Assembly (NCBI RefSeq): GCF_016463975.1
Contig: NZ_JAEMNX010000019.1
Location: forward strand, 52,983-116,982
DNA from: Marinomonas transparens
Lineage (GTDB): Bacteria; Pseudomonadota; Gammaproteobacteria; Pseudomonadales; Marinomonadaceae
DNA: 64,000 nt
Direction: 5' to 3'
Made by a program: the position numbers and the translations under genes. Shown in pieces: positions 37,340-45,936 of the stretch. Below the pieces are notes generated by a model, which was not told the origin of the DNA, did no database searches, and saw nothing but the letters and a program-made list of their open reading frames with translations. Within the stretch, counting starts at the first letter, position 1; the number at the start of each line of letters is the position of its first letter.

Positions 37340-38605
37340 ATGCAAGATCAAATTTTTCACTTACAATATGCCATGGACACCTTTTACTTCTTGGTGTGTG
37401 GCGCACTGGTTATGTGGATGGCAGCTGGCTTTGCCATGCTTGAAGCAGGCCTAGTACGAGCTAAAAACACGACAGAAATTCTGACTAAAAACGTCGCTTT
37501 GTTCGCGATTTCCTGCATCATGTACCTAGTATGTGGTTACCACCTAATGTACGGTGGTGATTGGTTCCTAAGCGGTATCCAAGACGTAGATGTTAGCTCT
37601 ACTCTAACTGACTTTGCAGGTCGTGAAGACGGTTTTGAAGGCGGTTCAATCTACTCTGGCGCTTCTGACTTCTTCTTCCAAGTGGTATTCGTTGCAACGG
37701 CTATGTCCATTGTATCTGGTGCTGTCGCTGAACGTATGAAGCTTTGGTCATTCCTTATCTTTGCCGTTGTTATGACTGCCTTCATCTACCCAATGGAAGG
37801 TAACTGGACTTGGGGTGGCGGTTCTGTATTCGGTATGTACAGCCTTGGCGACATCGGTTTCTCTGATTTCGCAGGCTCTGGTATCGTTCATATGGCAGGT
37901 GCGGCTGCTGCACTAGCTGGTGTAATAATACTTGGGGCTCGTAAAGGCAAATATGGCCCTAACGGTGAAGTACGTGCGATTCCTGGTGCTAACCTACCTC
38001 TAGCGACACTAGGTACTTTCATCCTTTGGATGGGTTGGTTCGGTTTCAACGGTGGTTCTGTATTGAAACTTGGCGATATCGCTAGCGCTAACTCTGTTGC
38101 TATGGTGTTCCTAAACACGAATGCTGCAGCGGCTGGTGGTGCGATTGGTGCTCTTATCCTTGCTCGCATTCTATTCGGTAAAGCGGATCTAACCATGCTT
38201 CTTAACGGTGCATTGGCAGGTCTGGTTGCTATTACAGCTGAACCTTCTACTCCTTCTGCCCTTGGTGCAACACTCATTGGTGTTGTCGGTGGTCTGATCG
38301 TAGTGGTATCTATCCTGACTCTAGACAAACTCAAAATTGATGATCCAGTGGGCGCGATCTCTGTTCACGGTGTGGTTGGTCTTTGGGGCTTGTTAGCAGT
38401 GCCACTAACTAACGATGGCGCTTCTTTCTACGCACAAATCGTTGGTGCAATCACCATCTTTGTTTGGGTCTTCGCTGCCAGCCTTGTTACTTGGTTGATC
38501 ATCAAAGCCATCATGGGTGTTCGTGTCTCTGAAGAAGAAGAATACGAAGGTGTTGACCTTTCTGAATGTGGTATGGAAGCGTACCCAGAATTCAGCAAAA
38601 AATAA
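37340..38605 (+). CDS. amtB: ammonium transporter AmtB
   Basis: An inner-membrane trimeric ammonium channel/transporter of 421 residues with eleven predicted helices. Family markers include MWMAAGFAMLEAGLVRAKN near 26-44, DFAGSGIVHMAGA with the first pore histidine, and ISVHGVVGLWG with the second. The cytoplasmic C-terminal tail (EEEEYEGVDLSECG) is the region that GlnK docks near. The gene pairs with glnK and ends at a strong terminator. Its codon use (many GGT, GCT, CTA) looks like that of a highly expressed gene. Confidence 0.97.
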   Translation: MQDQIFHLQYAMDTFYFLVCGALVMWMAAGFAMLEAGLVRAKNTTEILTKNVALFAISCIMYLVCGYHLMYGGDWFLSGIQDVDVSSTLTDFAGREDGFEGGSIYSGASDFFFQVVFVATAMSIVSGAVAERMKLWSFLIFAVVMTAFIYPMEGNWTWGGGSVFGMYSLGDIGFSDFAGSGIVHMAGAAAALAGVIILGARKGKYGPNGEVRAIPGANLPLATLGTFILWMGWFGFNGGSVLKLGDIASANSVAMVFLNTNAAAAGGAIGALILARILFGKADLTMLLNGALAGLVAITAEPSTPSALGATLIGVVGGLIVVVSILTLDKLKIDDPVGAISVHGVVGLWGLLAVPLTNDGASFYAQIVGAITIFVWVFAASLVTWLIIKAIMGVRVSEEEEYEGVDLSECGMEAYPEFSKK

Positions 38606-38636
38606 GTCATTCCGTAAGCATTAAAGCTTGCTCAAT

Positions 38637-38669
38637 AAAAACCTCGCTTCGGCGGGGTTTTTCTTTTTG
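38637..38669 (+). terminator. rho-independent terminator after amtB
   Basis: AAAAACCTCGC and GCGGGGTTTTT pair over 11 bp around a stable TTCG loop, followed by a further T-rich tract. It ends the glnK-amtB transcript. Confidence 0.92.
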
Positions 38670-38756
38670 TAAAAAGAAATTCTTTATAACTCATAGCCTC
38701 GTCATAATGTTTAACGTCATAATGTCTGAAAATCTAACCGATTATTAGGGTTCCTC

Positions 38757-40280
38757 ATGCTAGAAGATTTACATTTAAAAATTCGTAATTTGACCAACAA
38801 AGATTACGAGGAAGTAAAAGTATTAATGGATAAGGTCTACCATGACATAGGTGGTTCTTGGCCTGAACACACCATACATAAATTAATTAAAGACTTTCCT
38901 GAAGGCCAAATTTGCCTCGAAGATCATGACAAGATTGTCGGCATTGCCCTCTCCGTGCAAGCGAGCTACCAACGCTTTAGTAACCCCCACACCTATGACG
39001 ACCTAATTGACCAAAAAGAAAACCTCTTGAACGATCCTAAGGGCGATGCCATGTACGGTTTAGACCTATTGATCGCACCGGAATACCGAGGCTACCGTCT
39101 TGGTCGCCGCCTTTACGAAGCCCGCAAAGAGCTCTGTCGTCAACATAACCTCCGTGCCATTCTGGCTGGTGGCCGTATCCCTAACTACCATGAACATGCC
39201 CATGAAATGTCGGCAGCTGAATACTTGGATGCCGTCCGTGAACGTCGCGTTTATGACCCGACTTTAACCTTTCAATTATCCAACGACTTTCAAGTCACTC
39301 GACTATTAAAACGCTACCTTCCAGAAGATGAAAAGTCACAAGGTTATGCAACACTTTTAGAATGGAAAAATATCTTCTTTGCACCGGAAACCACCGTCAT
39401 TCGATCAAAAAAGACACAAGTTCGAATTGGTGCGATTCAATGGCAAATGCGTGAAGTAGAAAGTGTCGATGAGCTATTAACACAGGTAGAGTATTTCATT
39501 GATGCTGTGTCGGATTATCAGAGTGATTTTGTTTTATTTCCAGAGTTCTTCAATGCGCCATTAATCGGCTTAAGCCCAGACCAAAAAAACCAGACAGAAG
39601 CCATTCGTTTTCTGGCAAGCTTTACTGAACGTTTCAAAAATGAAATGTCTCAACTGGCGGTCAGCTATAACATCAATGTAATTACTGGCTCTATGCCGTT
39701 AATTGAAAATGATGTCAGCTATAATATCAGCTATTTATGCCGTCGCGATGGCACGGTAGAAGAACAGAAAAAAATCCATATCACACCACATGAGCGACGT
39801 GACTGGATTATAGAAGGTGGCAATGATCTTAAGGTCTTTGACACCGATGCAGGCCGTATTGGTATTTTGATTTGTTACGATGTGGAATTCCCAGAGCTGG
39901 GCCGTTTGCTCGCAGAACAAGATATGGATATCCTTTTTGTCCCCTTCTGGACCGATACTAAAAACGGCTACCTACGAGTACGCAATTGCGCTCAAGCCCG
40001 TGCCATAGAGAATGAATGCTACGTGGTTATATGCGGCAGCTGTGGCAACTTGCCTCAAGTTGAAAATTTGGACATTCAATACGCCCAAAGTGCGGTATTT
40101 TCTCCATCCGACTTTTCCTATCCACATGACGCTATCATGGCTGAGACGACCCCTAATAGCGAAATGATCATGTTCTCAGATCTAGACCTTGATAAGCTGA
40201 AGTTAACTCGAAGCGAAGGCTCGGTAAATAATTTAAAAGATCGCCGAACTGACCTTTATTCACTTAACTGGAAAAAATAA
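38757..40280 (+). CDS. fusion of GNAT acetyltransferase and nitrilase-superfamily amidohydrolase
   Basis: A 507-residue two-domain protein. Residues about 5-200 are a GNAT domain (acetyl-CoA loop RGYRLGRRLYEAR near 111-123). Residues about 220-505 are a carbon-nitrogen hydrolase with the catalytic triad Glu263 (FPEFFNAP), Lys339 (QKKIH) and Cys373 (ILICYD). Such fusions are a known family, annotated as bifunctional GNAT/carbon-nitrogen hydrolase, without an assigned substrate that I can name. The gene lies 152 bp after amtB but beyond its terminator, so it is likely independent. Its nitrogen link to glnK-amtB is only by position. Confidence 0.9.
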   Translation: MLEDLHLKIRNLTNKDYEEVKVLMDKVYHDIGGSWPEHTIHKLIKDFPEGQICLEDHDKIVGIALSVQASYQRFSNPHTYDDLIDQKENLLNDPKGDAMYGLDLLIAPEYRGYRLGRRLYEARKELCRQHNLRAILAGGRIPNYHEHAHEMSAAEYLDAVRERRVYDPTLTFQLSNDFQVTRLLKRYLPEDEKSQGYATLLEWKNIFFAPETTVIRSKKTQVRIGAIQWQMREVESVDELLTQVEYFIDAVSDYQSDFVLFPEFFNAPLIGLSPDQKNQTEAIRFLASFTERFKNEMSQLAVSYNINVITGSMPLIENDVSYNISYLCRRDGTVEEQKKIHITPHERRDWIIEGGNDLKVFDTDAGRIGILICYDVEFPELGRLLAEQDMDILFVPFWTDTKNGYLRVRNCAQARAIENECYVVICGSCGNLPQVENLDIQYAQSAVFSPSDFSYPHDAIMAETTPNSEMIMFSDLDLDKLKLTRSEGSVNNLKDRRTDLYSLNWKK

Positions 40281-40376
40281 CTCTACAGTTTGCCCTATGA
40301 TAACATGGACGTTATTCACTAATTCATTATCACGAGAAGCTGATAAATCACCTTCTCGCTTCATAAAGAGAAGATC

Positions 40377-41765
40377 ATGGCCAAAGCAAAAACTGCCTTT
40401 GTCTGCAATGAGTGCGGTTCTGACTACGCTAAGTGGCAAGGCCAATGCCAAGCCTGTGGTGCATGGAACTCCTTATCCGAAATCCGCTTAACCTCTGGAA
40501 AAACCTCAGCACGCGTTTCTGCGAACCAAGACCCACGCTATCAAGGCTACGCAGGCGCCGTTACTGGCATACAGAATTTATCAGACATTGATTTAGGTGA
40601 CGTACCACGGTTCAGCTCTGGCGCCAATGAATTTGACCGCGTATTGGGGGGCGGTTTAGTCCCCGGCGGTGTGGTATTAATCGGTGGTTCACCCGGCGCC
40701 GGTAAAAGCACCCTATTGTTGCAAACCATGTGTTGGTTGGCACAACAACAAAGTGCCTTATATGTCACAGGAGAAGAGTCCCTGCAACAAGTTGCCATGC
40801 GGGCTAAGCGTCTTGGATTGCCGACTCAGAACCTGAAAATGCTATCGGAAACCAATGTAGAAGCCATCTTAACCACCGCTCAACAAGTCAAACCGAAAGT
40901 CATGGTCATCGACTCCATTCAGGTTATGCATTTGGATGGTATTGAATCGGCACCAGGTAGCGTTTCTCAAGTTAGAGAAAGTGCCGCTGTTCTCACCCGT
41001 TTCGCCAAGCAAACCCAAACCGCAGTCTTGCTAGTAGGTCACGTAACGAAAGACGGCACATTGGCAGGCCCAAAAGTATTGGAGCATATGGTGGATTGCT
41101 CAGTACTATTAGAGGGTTCCGAAGACTCACGTTTTCGCACCCTAAGAGGTATGAAAAACCGCTTTGGTGCCATCAACGAACTGGGGGTTTTCGCCATGCT
41201 AGAGAATGGCCTCAAGGAAGTAAAAAATCCAAGTTCGATCTTCTTGAATCGTAGCAATCACCCTGCTGCTGGCAGCCTTGTCATGGTCGTTTGGGAAGGA
41301 ACTCGCCCGTTGTTAGTGGAGCTGCAAGCGCTGGTGGATGACTCTCTGCTTGGTAACCCAAGACGAATCACAGTAGGCTTCGATCATAATCGTCTCGCTA
41401 TGCTGTTGGCTGTTTTGCACAAACACGGTGGTTTGCTGACATCAGATCAAGATGTTTACCTCAATGTAGTCGGTGGTGTAAAAGTGCTCGAAACCAGCGC
41501 AGATCTGGCCGCAATTTCTGCGGTGGTATCCAGCTTTCGCGATATGGTTTTACCACACGATCTGGTGGTATTAGGAGAAGTTGGGTTATCTGGAGAAATT
41601 CGCCCTGTCCCATCAGGACAAGAGCGCATTAGCGAAGCAGCCAAACATGGCTTTACTCGAGCCGTCGTTCCAAAGGCCAATTGTCCTAAAAAGCCTATCG
41701 AAGGCATGACCGTCATTGGCGTAGAACGACTTTCGGAAGCCTTAGAAGCGATTTTCGAACACTAA
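40377..41765 (+). CDS. radA: DNA repair protein RadA
   Basis: A 462-residue RecA-related protein that drives branch migration in recombination and repair. The N-terminal zinc finger has Cys10, Cys13, Cys24 and Cys27. Walker A GSPGAGKS is at about 104-111, and the RadA-specific KNRFG motif follows in MKNRFGAINELGVF. The C-terminal Lon-like domain contains DLAAISAVVSSFRD and GEVGLSGEIRPV. AGAAGATC precedes the ATG. It converges with the DUF1289 gene, with three bases between the stops. Confidence 0.97.
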   Translation: MAKAKTAFVCNECGSDYAKWQGQCQACGAWNSLSEIRLTSGKTSARVSANQDPRYQGYAGAVTGIQNLSDIDLGDVPRFSSGANEFDRVLGGGLVPGGVVLIGGSPGAGKSTLLLQTMCWLAQQQSALYVTGEESLQQVAMRAKRLGLPTQNLKMLSETNVEAILTTAQQVKPKVMVIDSIQVMHLDGIESAPGSVSQVRESAAVLTRFAKQTQTAVLLVGHVTKDGTLAGPKVLEHMVDCSVLLEGSEDSRFRTLRGMKNRFGAINELGVFAMLENGLKEVKNPSSIFLNRSNHPAAGSLVMVVWEGTRPLLVELQALVDDSLLGNPRRITVGFDHNRLAMLLAVLHKHGGLLTSDQDVYLNVVGGVKVLETSADLAAISAVVSSFRDMVLPHDLVVLGEVGLSGEIRPVPSGQERISEAAKHGFTRAVVPKANCPKKPIEGMTVIGVERLSEALEAIFEH

Positions 41766-41768
41766 ACC

Positions 41769-42053
41769 TTAGTCATTGCTCAATTGAAATAGGTCTGCCA
41801 CGGGCTCATCCTCCATACCATAAGGTAGAGCCTTGGCCGAATCGGCTTCTAAGCGGTCAGCTCGAGCTTTAAGTAAACGTGCGCGTCGATGTTTACATAA
41901 TTCTAAGATGTGAAAACGTTCTTCATTAGATAAAGAAAACCAGTGAAAGCGTTCTTCTCGACTGCGCAAACAACCTTTGCAGAAACCCTTTTTGCTATTC
42001 ACACACACACTACGACAAGGGCTTTCTACGGTAAACAGTTCAATTTGCTCCAT
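41769..42053 (-). CDS. DUF1289 cysteine-rich small protein
   Basis: A 94-residue protein with the DUF1289 pattern SPCRSVCVNSKKGFCKGCLRSREE near 11-34. Four cysteines could bind zinc or an iron-sulfur cluster. It is followed by a basic helix with HRRARLLKARADRLE. Function is unknown. It lies 15 bases downstream of the lipoprotein gene on the same strand and so is probably co-transcribed with it. Confidence 0.87.
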   Translation of the reverse strand: MEQIELFTVESPCRSVCVNSKKGFCKGCLRSREERFHWFSLSNEERFHILELCKHRRARLLKARADRLEADSAKALPYGMEDEPVADLFQLSND

Positions 42054-42068
42054 ACGCCCTCCTCCGTC

Positions 42069-42680
42069 TTATTGCGTAACTAGTTGAAAGTCATACACTT
42101 CTTCTGGAGATAGAAAATACACCCTGTCTGCGGGCGCAGCGTCTAGCGAAAACCAATAAAATCGATCTGGCACGCCCATTTCCAAGTAAAAATTCACATA
42201 GGTTGCGTGAATCGAATCAGCCATATTAACTTCTGTTGCTTTAATGCTAGAGCCATCAGACCAAGAATGCACACCAACACCCGCTCCGGCACCAATGGTA
42301 CGTTCAATACCGCCAAGAAAGAGATCCACCCCACCAGATAAAACATAGCCAGTTCGAGCAATATGAGTATTCAGCCCAAGACGATGAATCAAACGAGCGC
42401 CTTCCATGGTAGCTTCTTGATCCACAGACCCAGGAATATCAACCAACACAAGATCCGTGATATTAGGGTTTTGCTTAACAAAATCCGTTAGCTTCTCAAC
42501 TAAATCATGGCCTAAGACACCAGATAAATAAGCCGTGTTGTTTTCTACTTCAATACTTAATTCGCCATCTGTGAGTCCATTATTCTGCTGTACAGAGGAG
42601 GCAACACAACCGGCAAGCACAATAGAAGCACAAAGCAATAACCACTTGATCGTGCTTAAGTAGGGTATCTTGGTATTCAT
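42069..42680 (-). CDS. predicted lipoprotein with ClpP/crotonase-like fold (COG3904-type)
   Basis: A 203-residue exported protein with a lipobox (LAGC near residues 22-25) after a hydrophobic signal peptide, so it should be lipid-anchored. The body has LSGGVDLFLGG and TIGAGAGVGVHSW. This is the layout of the ClpP/crotonase-like periplasmic proteins grouped as COG3904, where a small serine-glycine patch follows a strand. Whether it is an active peptidase is not clear. A small-element insertion lies 69 bp upstream of its start. Confidence 0.72.
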   Translation of the reverse strand: MNTKIPYLSTIKWLLLCASIVLAGCVASSVQQNNGLTDGELSIEVENNTAYLSGVLGHDLVEKLTDFVKQNPNITDLVLVDIPGSVDQEATMEGARLIHRLGLNTHIARTGYVLSGGVDLFLGGIERTIGAGAGVGVHSWSDGSSIKATEVNMADSIHATYVNFYLEMGVPDRFYWFSLDAAPADRVYFLSPEEVYDFQLVTQ

Positions 42681-42748
42681 TCAGCATCCAATGAGTTGAA
42701 AAATCATCTTAGTATTCAGCCATACTAGGCTAAAAACGCAAGTAATTC

Positions 42749-42995
42749 CTAGGGAAGGTGCGAATAAGTCTACTAAGCCTCAGTCTTTCAGAGAAATCGC
42801 CAGATAAGACGTGGCTCTGAAGGAATGTAGGTACCTTTCAAAGAGTCACAACGAAGTATGGCGTTTTCTCTGAAAGACCCGTATGCCTACATGGATGTAG
42901 ATAATTAGGGCAATGCATAAGCACAAGGATGTGGTGTAGTAGGGCAATGCAGGAGCGATTGCCGTGACAAGAGGGCTTGTTCGCACCTTCCCTAG
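42749..42995. mobile_element. MITE with CTAG ends and GGAAGGTGCGAA inverted repeats
   Basis: CTAGGGAAGGTGCGAA at 42749-42764 is exactly repeated in inverted form at 42980-42995. The outer CTAG on each side fits the four-base target duplication of IS5-group elements, leaving GGAAGGTGCGAA as the terminal repeat, which continues imperfectly (TAAG against CAAG). Inside, GTCTTTCAGAGAAA near 42784 is complementary to TTTCTCTGAAAGAC near 42875, giving a long second hairpin. There is no real coding frame. It sits between the lipoprotein promoter and the mmsA terminator. A diverged copy lies at 14883-14990. The rest of this 435-bp gap holds only the mmsA terminator. Confidence 0.82.
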
Positions 42996-43026
42996 ACCTT
43001 GCAATAACTAACACTTTTTTAAACAT

Positions 43027-43061
43027 AAAAAAATGGCCACTTATCATGTGATAAGCAGCCA
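43027..43061 (-). terminator. rho-independent terminator after mmsA
   Basis: On the leftward transcript TGGC-TG-CTTATC pairs with GATAAG-TG-GCCA around an ACAT loop, with one small internal loop, followed by seven T residues. Confidence 0.85.
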
Positions 43062-43115
43062 ATAAAACATTTCTCACTGAACTAAAGAGAATAGAAAGAA
43101 ACATCTGGAATTAAA

Positions 43116-44606
43116 CTAAGAGGGGAAAGCAAAACTCTTCCCCTCACGCACACCCGCTGAAGGCCAACGCTGAGTAATGGTTTTACGTTTGGTATAAAAA
43201 CGCACCGCATCTGGACCATATGCATGAAGGTCACCAAACAAAGAACGCTTCCAACCACCAAAACTGTGATAGGCCACTGGCACAGGTAAAGGCACATTGA
43301 TACCAACCATACCCACTTCAATATGATCAGAAAAATAACGCGCCGCTTCACCATCACGGGTAAAAATACAGGTACCGTTGCCGTATTCGTGGTCGTTAAT
43401 TAAGGTCATCGCTTGTTCCATGGTATCGACTCGAATCACTTGCAGTACTGGACCAAAAATTTCTTGCTGATAGCTTTCCATCTCTTTGGTCACACCATCA
43501 ATTAACGTCGCGCCCACAAAAAAACCATTCGCATAACCTTCAACGCTTGGGTGACGGCCATCAACCACAATCGTTGCACCTTGCGCTTCAGCGCTATCAA
43601 TAAAGCCCACCACTTTATCTTTATGCTCTTTGGTAATAACAGGACCAAAGTCGTTCGATTTGTCTGAGCACTCCCCTACCTTGAGAGGTTTCATCGCTTC
43701 GGCCATTTTACTGATTAAGGCATCACCCGCGTCTTTGCCAACGGCAACGGCAACAGACAACGCCATGCAGCGCTCACCAGAAGAACCAAATGCCGCGCCA
43801 AGTAATTGACTTACAACGTTGTCCATATCGGCATCAGGCATCACGATGGCATGGTTTTTTGCACCCCCCAAAGCTTGGCAGCGTTTACCATTGGCGCTGG
43901 CTTTGCTATAGATATATTCCGCAATAGGAGTAGAACCGACAAAGCTCACCGCTTTGACACGCTTGTCTTCTAATAATGTATCAACCGCAACCTTATCACC
44001 GTTTACCACATTAAAGACCCCAGCAGGCAAGCCAGCTTCATGCAAAAGTTCGGCAATATACAAAGCCGTACTCGGATCTCGCTCAGATGGTTTCAATACA
44101 AAGGTATTACCGCAAACTATCGCCATCGGAAACATCCACAAAGGCACCATTGCGGGGAAGTTAAAGGGAGTTATGCCAGCCACCACACCAAGCGGCTGGA
44201 ACTCACTCCAAGAATCAATATTCGGACCGACATTTTTGCTGAATTCACCTTTCAATAATTCTGGCGCACCACAGGCATATTCAACGTTTTCAATACCGCG
44301 TTGCAGTTCGCCGGCCGCATCGTGACAGATCTTGCCATGCTCAGCCCCAATCAGTTCACAAATACGATCAGAATGTTTTTCCAATAACACCTTATAGTTA
44401 AACATAATGCGAGCACGTTTCAGGGCCGGTGTATTACGCCATTCAGGATAGGCTGCTTGGGCAACGGCGATGGCCTCTTCAACGGTTTCTTTTGAAGCAA
44501 TGGCCACCTTTTTAGCCACTTTCCCCGTGGCAGGATTAAACACATCTTGAGTACGTGAGGCTTGCTCAGATAACTTGCCGCCAATTAAATGTCCGATGGT
44601 TTCCAT
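43116..44606 (-). CDS. mmsA: methylmalonate-semialdehyde dehydrogenase (CoA-acylating)
   Basis: A 496-residue aldehyde dehydrogenase that turns methylmalonate or malonate semialdehyde into propionyl-CoA or acetyl-CoA in valine, beta-alanine and inositol breakdown. The MmsA type is shown by TPFNFPAMVPLWMFP (about 146-160), ALGGAKNHAIVMPDAD and the catalytic Cys280 in SSGERCMA. Ordinary ALDHs have Glu-Leu-Gly-Gly where this family has AlaLeuGlyGly. The gene stands alone, divergent from a LysR regulator, with its own terminator. Usual partners such as mmsB are not in the window. Confidence 0.94.
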   Translation of the reverse strand: METIGHLIGGKLSEQASRTQDVFNPATGKVAKKVAIASKETVEEAIAVAQAAYPEWRNTPALKRARIMFNYKVLLEKHSDRICELIGAEHGKICHDAAGELQRGIENVEYACGAPELLKGEFSKNVGPNIDSWSEFQPLGVVAGITPFNFPAMVPLWMFPMAIVCGNTFVLKPSERDPSTALYIAELLHEAGLPAGVFNVVNGDKVAVDTLLEDKRVKAVSFVGSTPIAEYIYSKASANGKRCQALGGAKNHAIVMPDADMDNVVSQLLGAAFGSSGERCMALSVAVAVGKDAGDALISKMAEAMKPLKVGECSDKSNDFGPVITKEHKDKVVGFIDSAEAQGATIVVDGRHPSVEGYANGFFVGATLIDGVTKEMESYQQEIFGPVLQVIRVDTMEQAMTLINDHEYGNGTCIFTRDGEAARYFSDHIEVGMVGINVPLPVPVAYHSFGGWKRSLFGDLHAYGPDAVRFYTKRKTITQRWPSAGVREGKSFAFPS

Positions 44607-44734
44607 GAACGCTCCATATAGTCAGTGATAATTGTTTTTAGCCTTTTGATAAGATAATAAAGGCAAATAAACATTGAAGATTGACACTACTATGCCAACA
44701 GTCATAGATTATAGAAAGTCGATTCTATTAACGC

Positions 44735-44758
44735 TTAGTTAACCCATTAGTTAACTAA
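44735..44758. promoter_or_regulatory. tandem TTAGTTAAC repeat, candidate LysR operator
   Basis: TTAGTTAAC occurs at 44735-44743 and again at 44747-44755 with a 12-base period. The second copy is extended to the palindrome TTAGTTAACTAA. It lies in the 223-bp gap between divergent mmsA and LysR genes, where the LysR protein would be expected to bind. Confidence 0.5.
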
Positions 44759-44829
44759 TCTTTTACTTAGAAAACAGCAAATAACTGGTTCGCTAGATAC
44801 AACAAACTCATTCTATTACGGAGCTGTTA

Positions 44830-45738
44830 ATGAAAAAGTTTCAGGGGCAAACAAGCGATGCAGACTTACGTATCTTGCGTATTTTCAAAACGGTTGTGGA
44901 GTGTGGTGGGTTTTCTGCTGCGGAAGTAGATCTCAATATCAGCCGAGCCGCTATAAGCATTGCTATGTCTGACTTAGAGGTTCGTTTAGGTTTTAAATTA
45001 TGCCAACGGGGACGATCTGGTTTTTCTCTCACCAATGAAGGCAGTCAAGTGTATGAATATACCTTGCAGTTGCTTTCCTCTTTAGAAGATTTTCGCACTC
45101 ACATCAACGCACTCCACCAGCATCTTAAAGGTGAGCTAAACATAGGTATTACCGATAACCTAGTTACCTTACCCTATACTCGAATTACCCATGCACTAGC
45201 TGGGCTAAAAGACCAAGGGCCACAGGTGAAAATTAACATTCGCATGATTCCACCCACCGATGTGGAGCGTGGTGTACTGGATGGACGATTACATGTTGGG
45301 ATAGTACCAGACCTAAAAATTTTAAGCGGATTGGAATATCATCATCTGTATGAAGAAGAGTCGAAACTTTATTGCTGCGATACTCACCCTTTATTCAGCA
45401 TAGAAGATAAAAAACTCTCTAAAGCGACATTAAAAGACTACGATGCCGTATTGCCTGCTTACGCTCAAACTCCAGAAATCAAGGCTCAGCATCAACCCTT
45501 AACACCTGCCGCTAGCGCCACAGATAGGGAAGGTATCGCTTTTTTAATTCTTACTGGCCGTTATATTGGCTTTTTACCAGACCATGTAGCCGAACGATGG
45601 GTTCGCGATGGCAGAATGCGCGCTATTTTACCAACCCAATGCCATTACATTACTCAATTCTCTGCCATTACGCGCAAAGGCGCTCGCACCAACCTCGTTC
45701 TAGAAACCTTTCTCAAAGAATTAGAAAAAACAAAGTAA
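44830..45738 (+). CDS. LysR-family transcriptional regulator
   Basis: A 302-residue regulator with an N-terminal winged helix-turn-helix (about 12-70: LRILRIFKTVVECGGFSAAEVDLNISRAAISIAMSDLEVRLG) and a type-2 periplasmic-binding-protein-like effector domain (about 95-300). ACGGAG lies eight bases ahead of the ATG. The gene is divergent from mmsA and is the likely regulator of it, responding to a related metabolite; the effector is unknown. Confidence 0.9.
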   Translation: MKKFQGQTSDADLRILRIFKTVVECGGFSAAEVDLNISRAAISIAMSDLEVRLGFKLCQRGRSGFSLTNEGSQVYEYTLQLLSSLEDFRTHINALHQHLKGELNIGITDNLVTLPYTRITHALAGLKDQGPQVKINIRMIPPTDVERGVLDGRLHVGIVPDLKILSGLEYHHLYEEESKLYCCDTHPLFSIEDKKLSKATLKDYDAVLPAYAQTPEIKAQHQPLTPAASATDREGIAFLILTGRYIGFLPDHVAERWVRDGRMRAILPTQCHYITQFSAITRKGARTNLVLETFLKELEKTK

Positions 45739-45839
45739 CGATTTAGCACCTTCACTTCCCCAATTTCCTTCATTTCGACCTAATATCTATATTAGAACTC
45801 TTAATACTTGAAAAAATCACAAGGTATTCCAATTTCTGT

Positions 45840-45887
45840 ATATCTCTAATATATACTTTAAAGTTTATATCTTTTCAGTAGAGATAT
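45840..45887. promoter_or_regulatory. inverted repeat upstream of the RND efflux genes
   Basis: ATATCTCTA at 45840-45848 and TAGAGATAT at 45879-45887 are exact inverted repeats, with a ten-base palindrome ACTTTAAAGT between them. They lie about 50-100 bases ahead of the efflux operon and may be an operator or promoter, though the region is very AT-rich. Confidence 0.35.
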
Positions 45888-45936
45888 AATATTGGGTTAT
45901 CTGATTATTATTTCCAATGTCCTTACGGAGAAATGA

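Noticed and set aside
42838..43104. Leftward open frame of 88 codons across the MITE
   Set aside because: It is largely made of the inverted repeats and terminator, has no ribosome site and resembles no known family.
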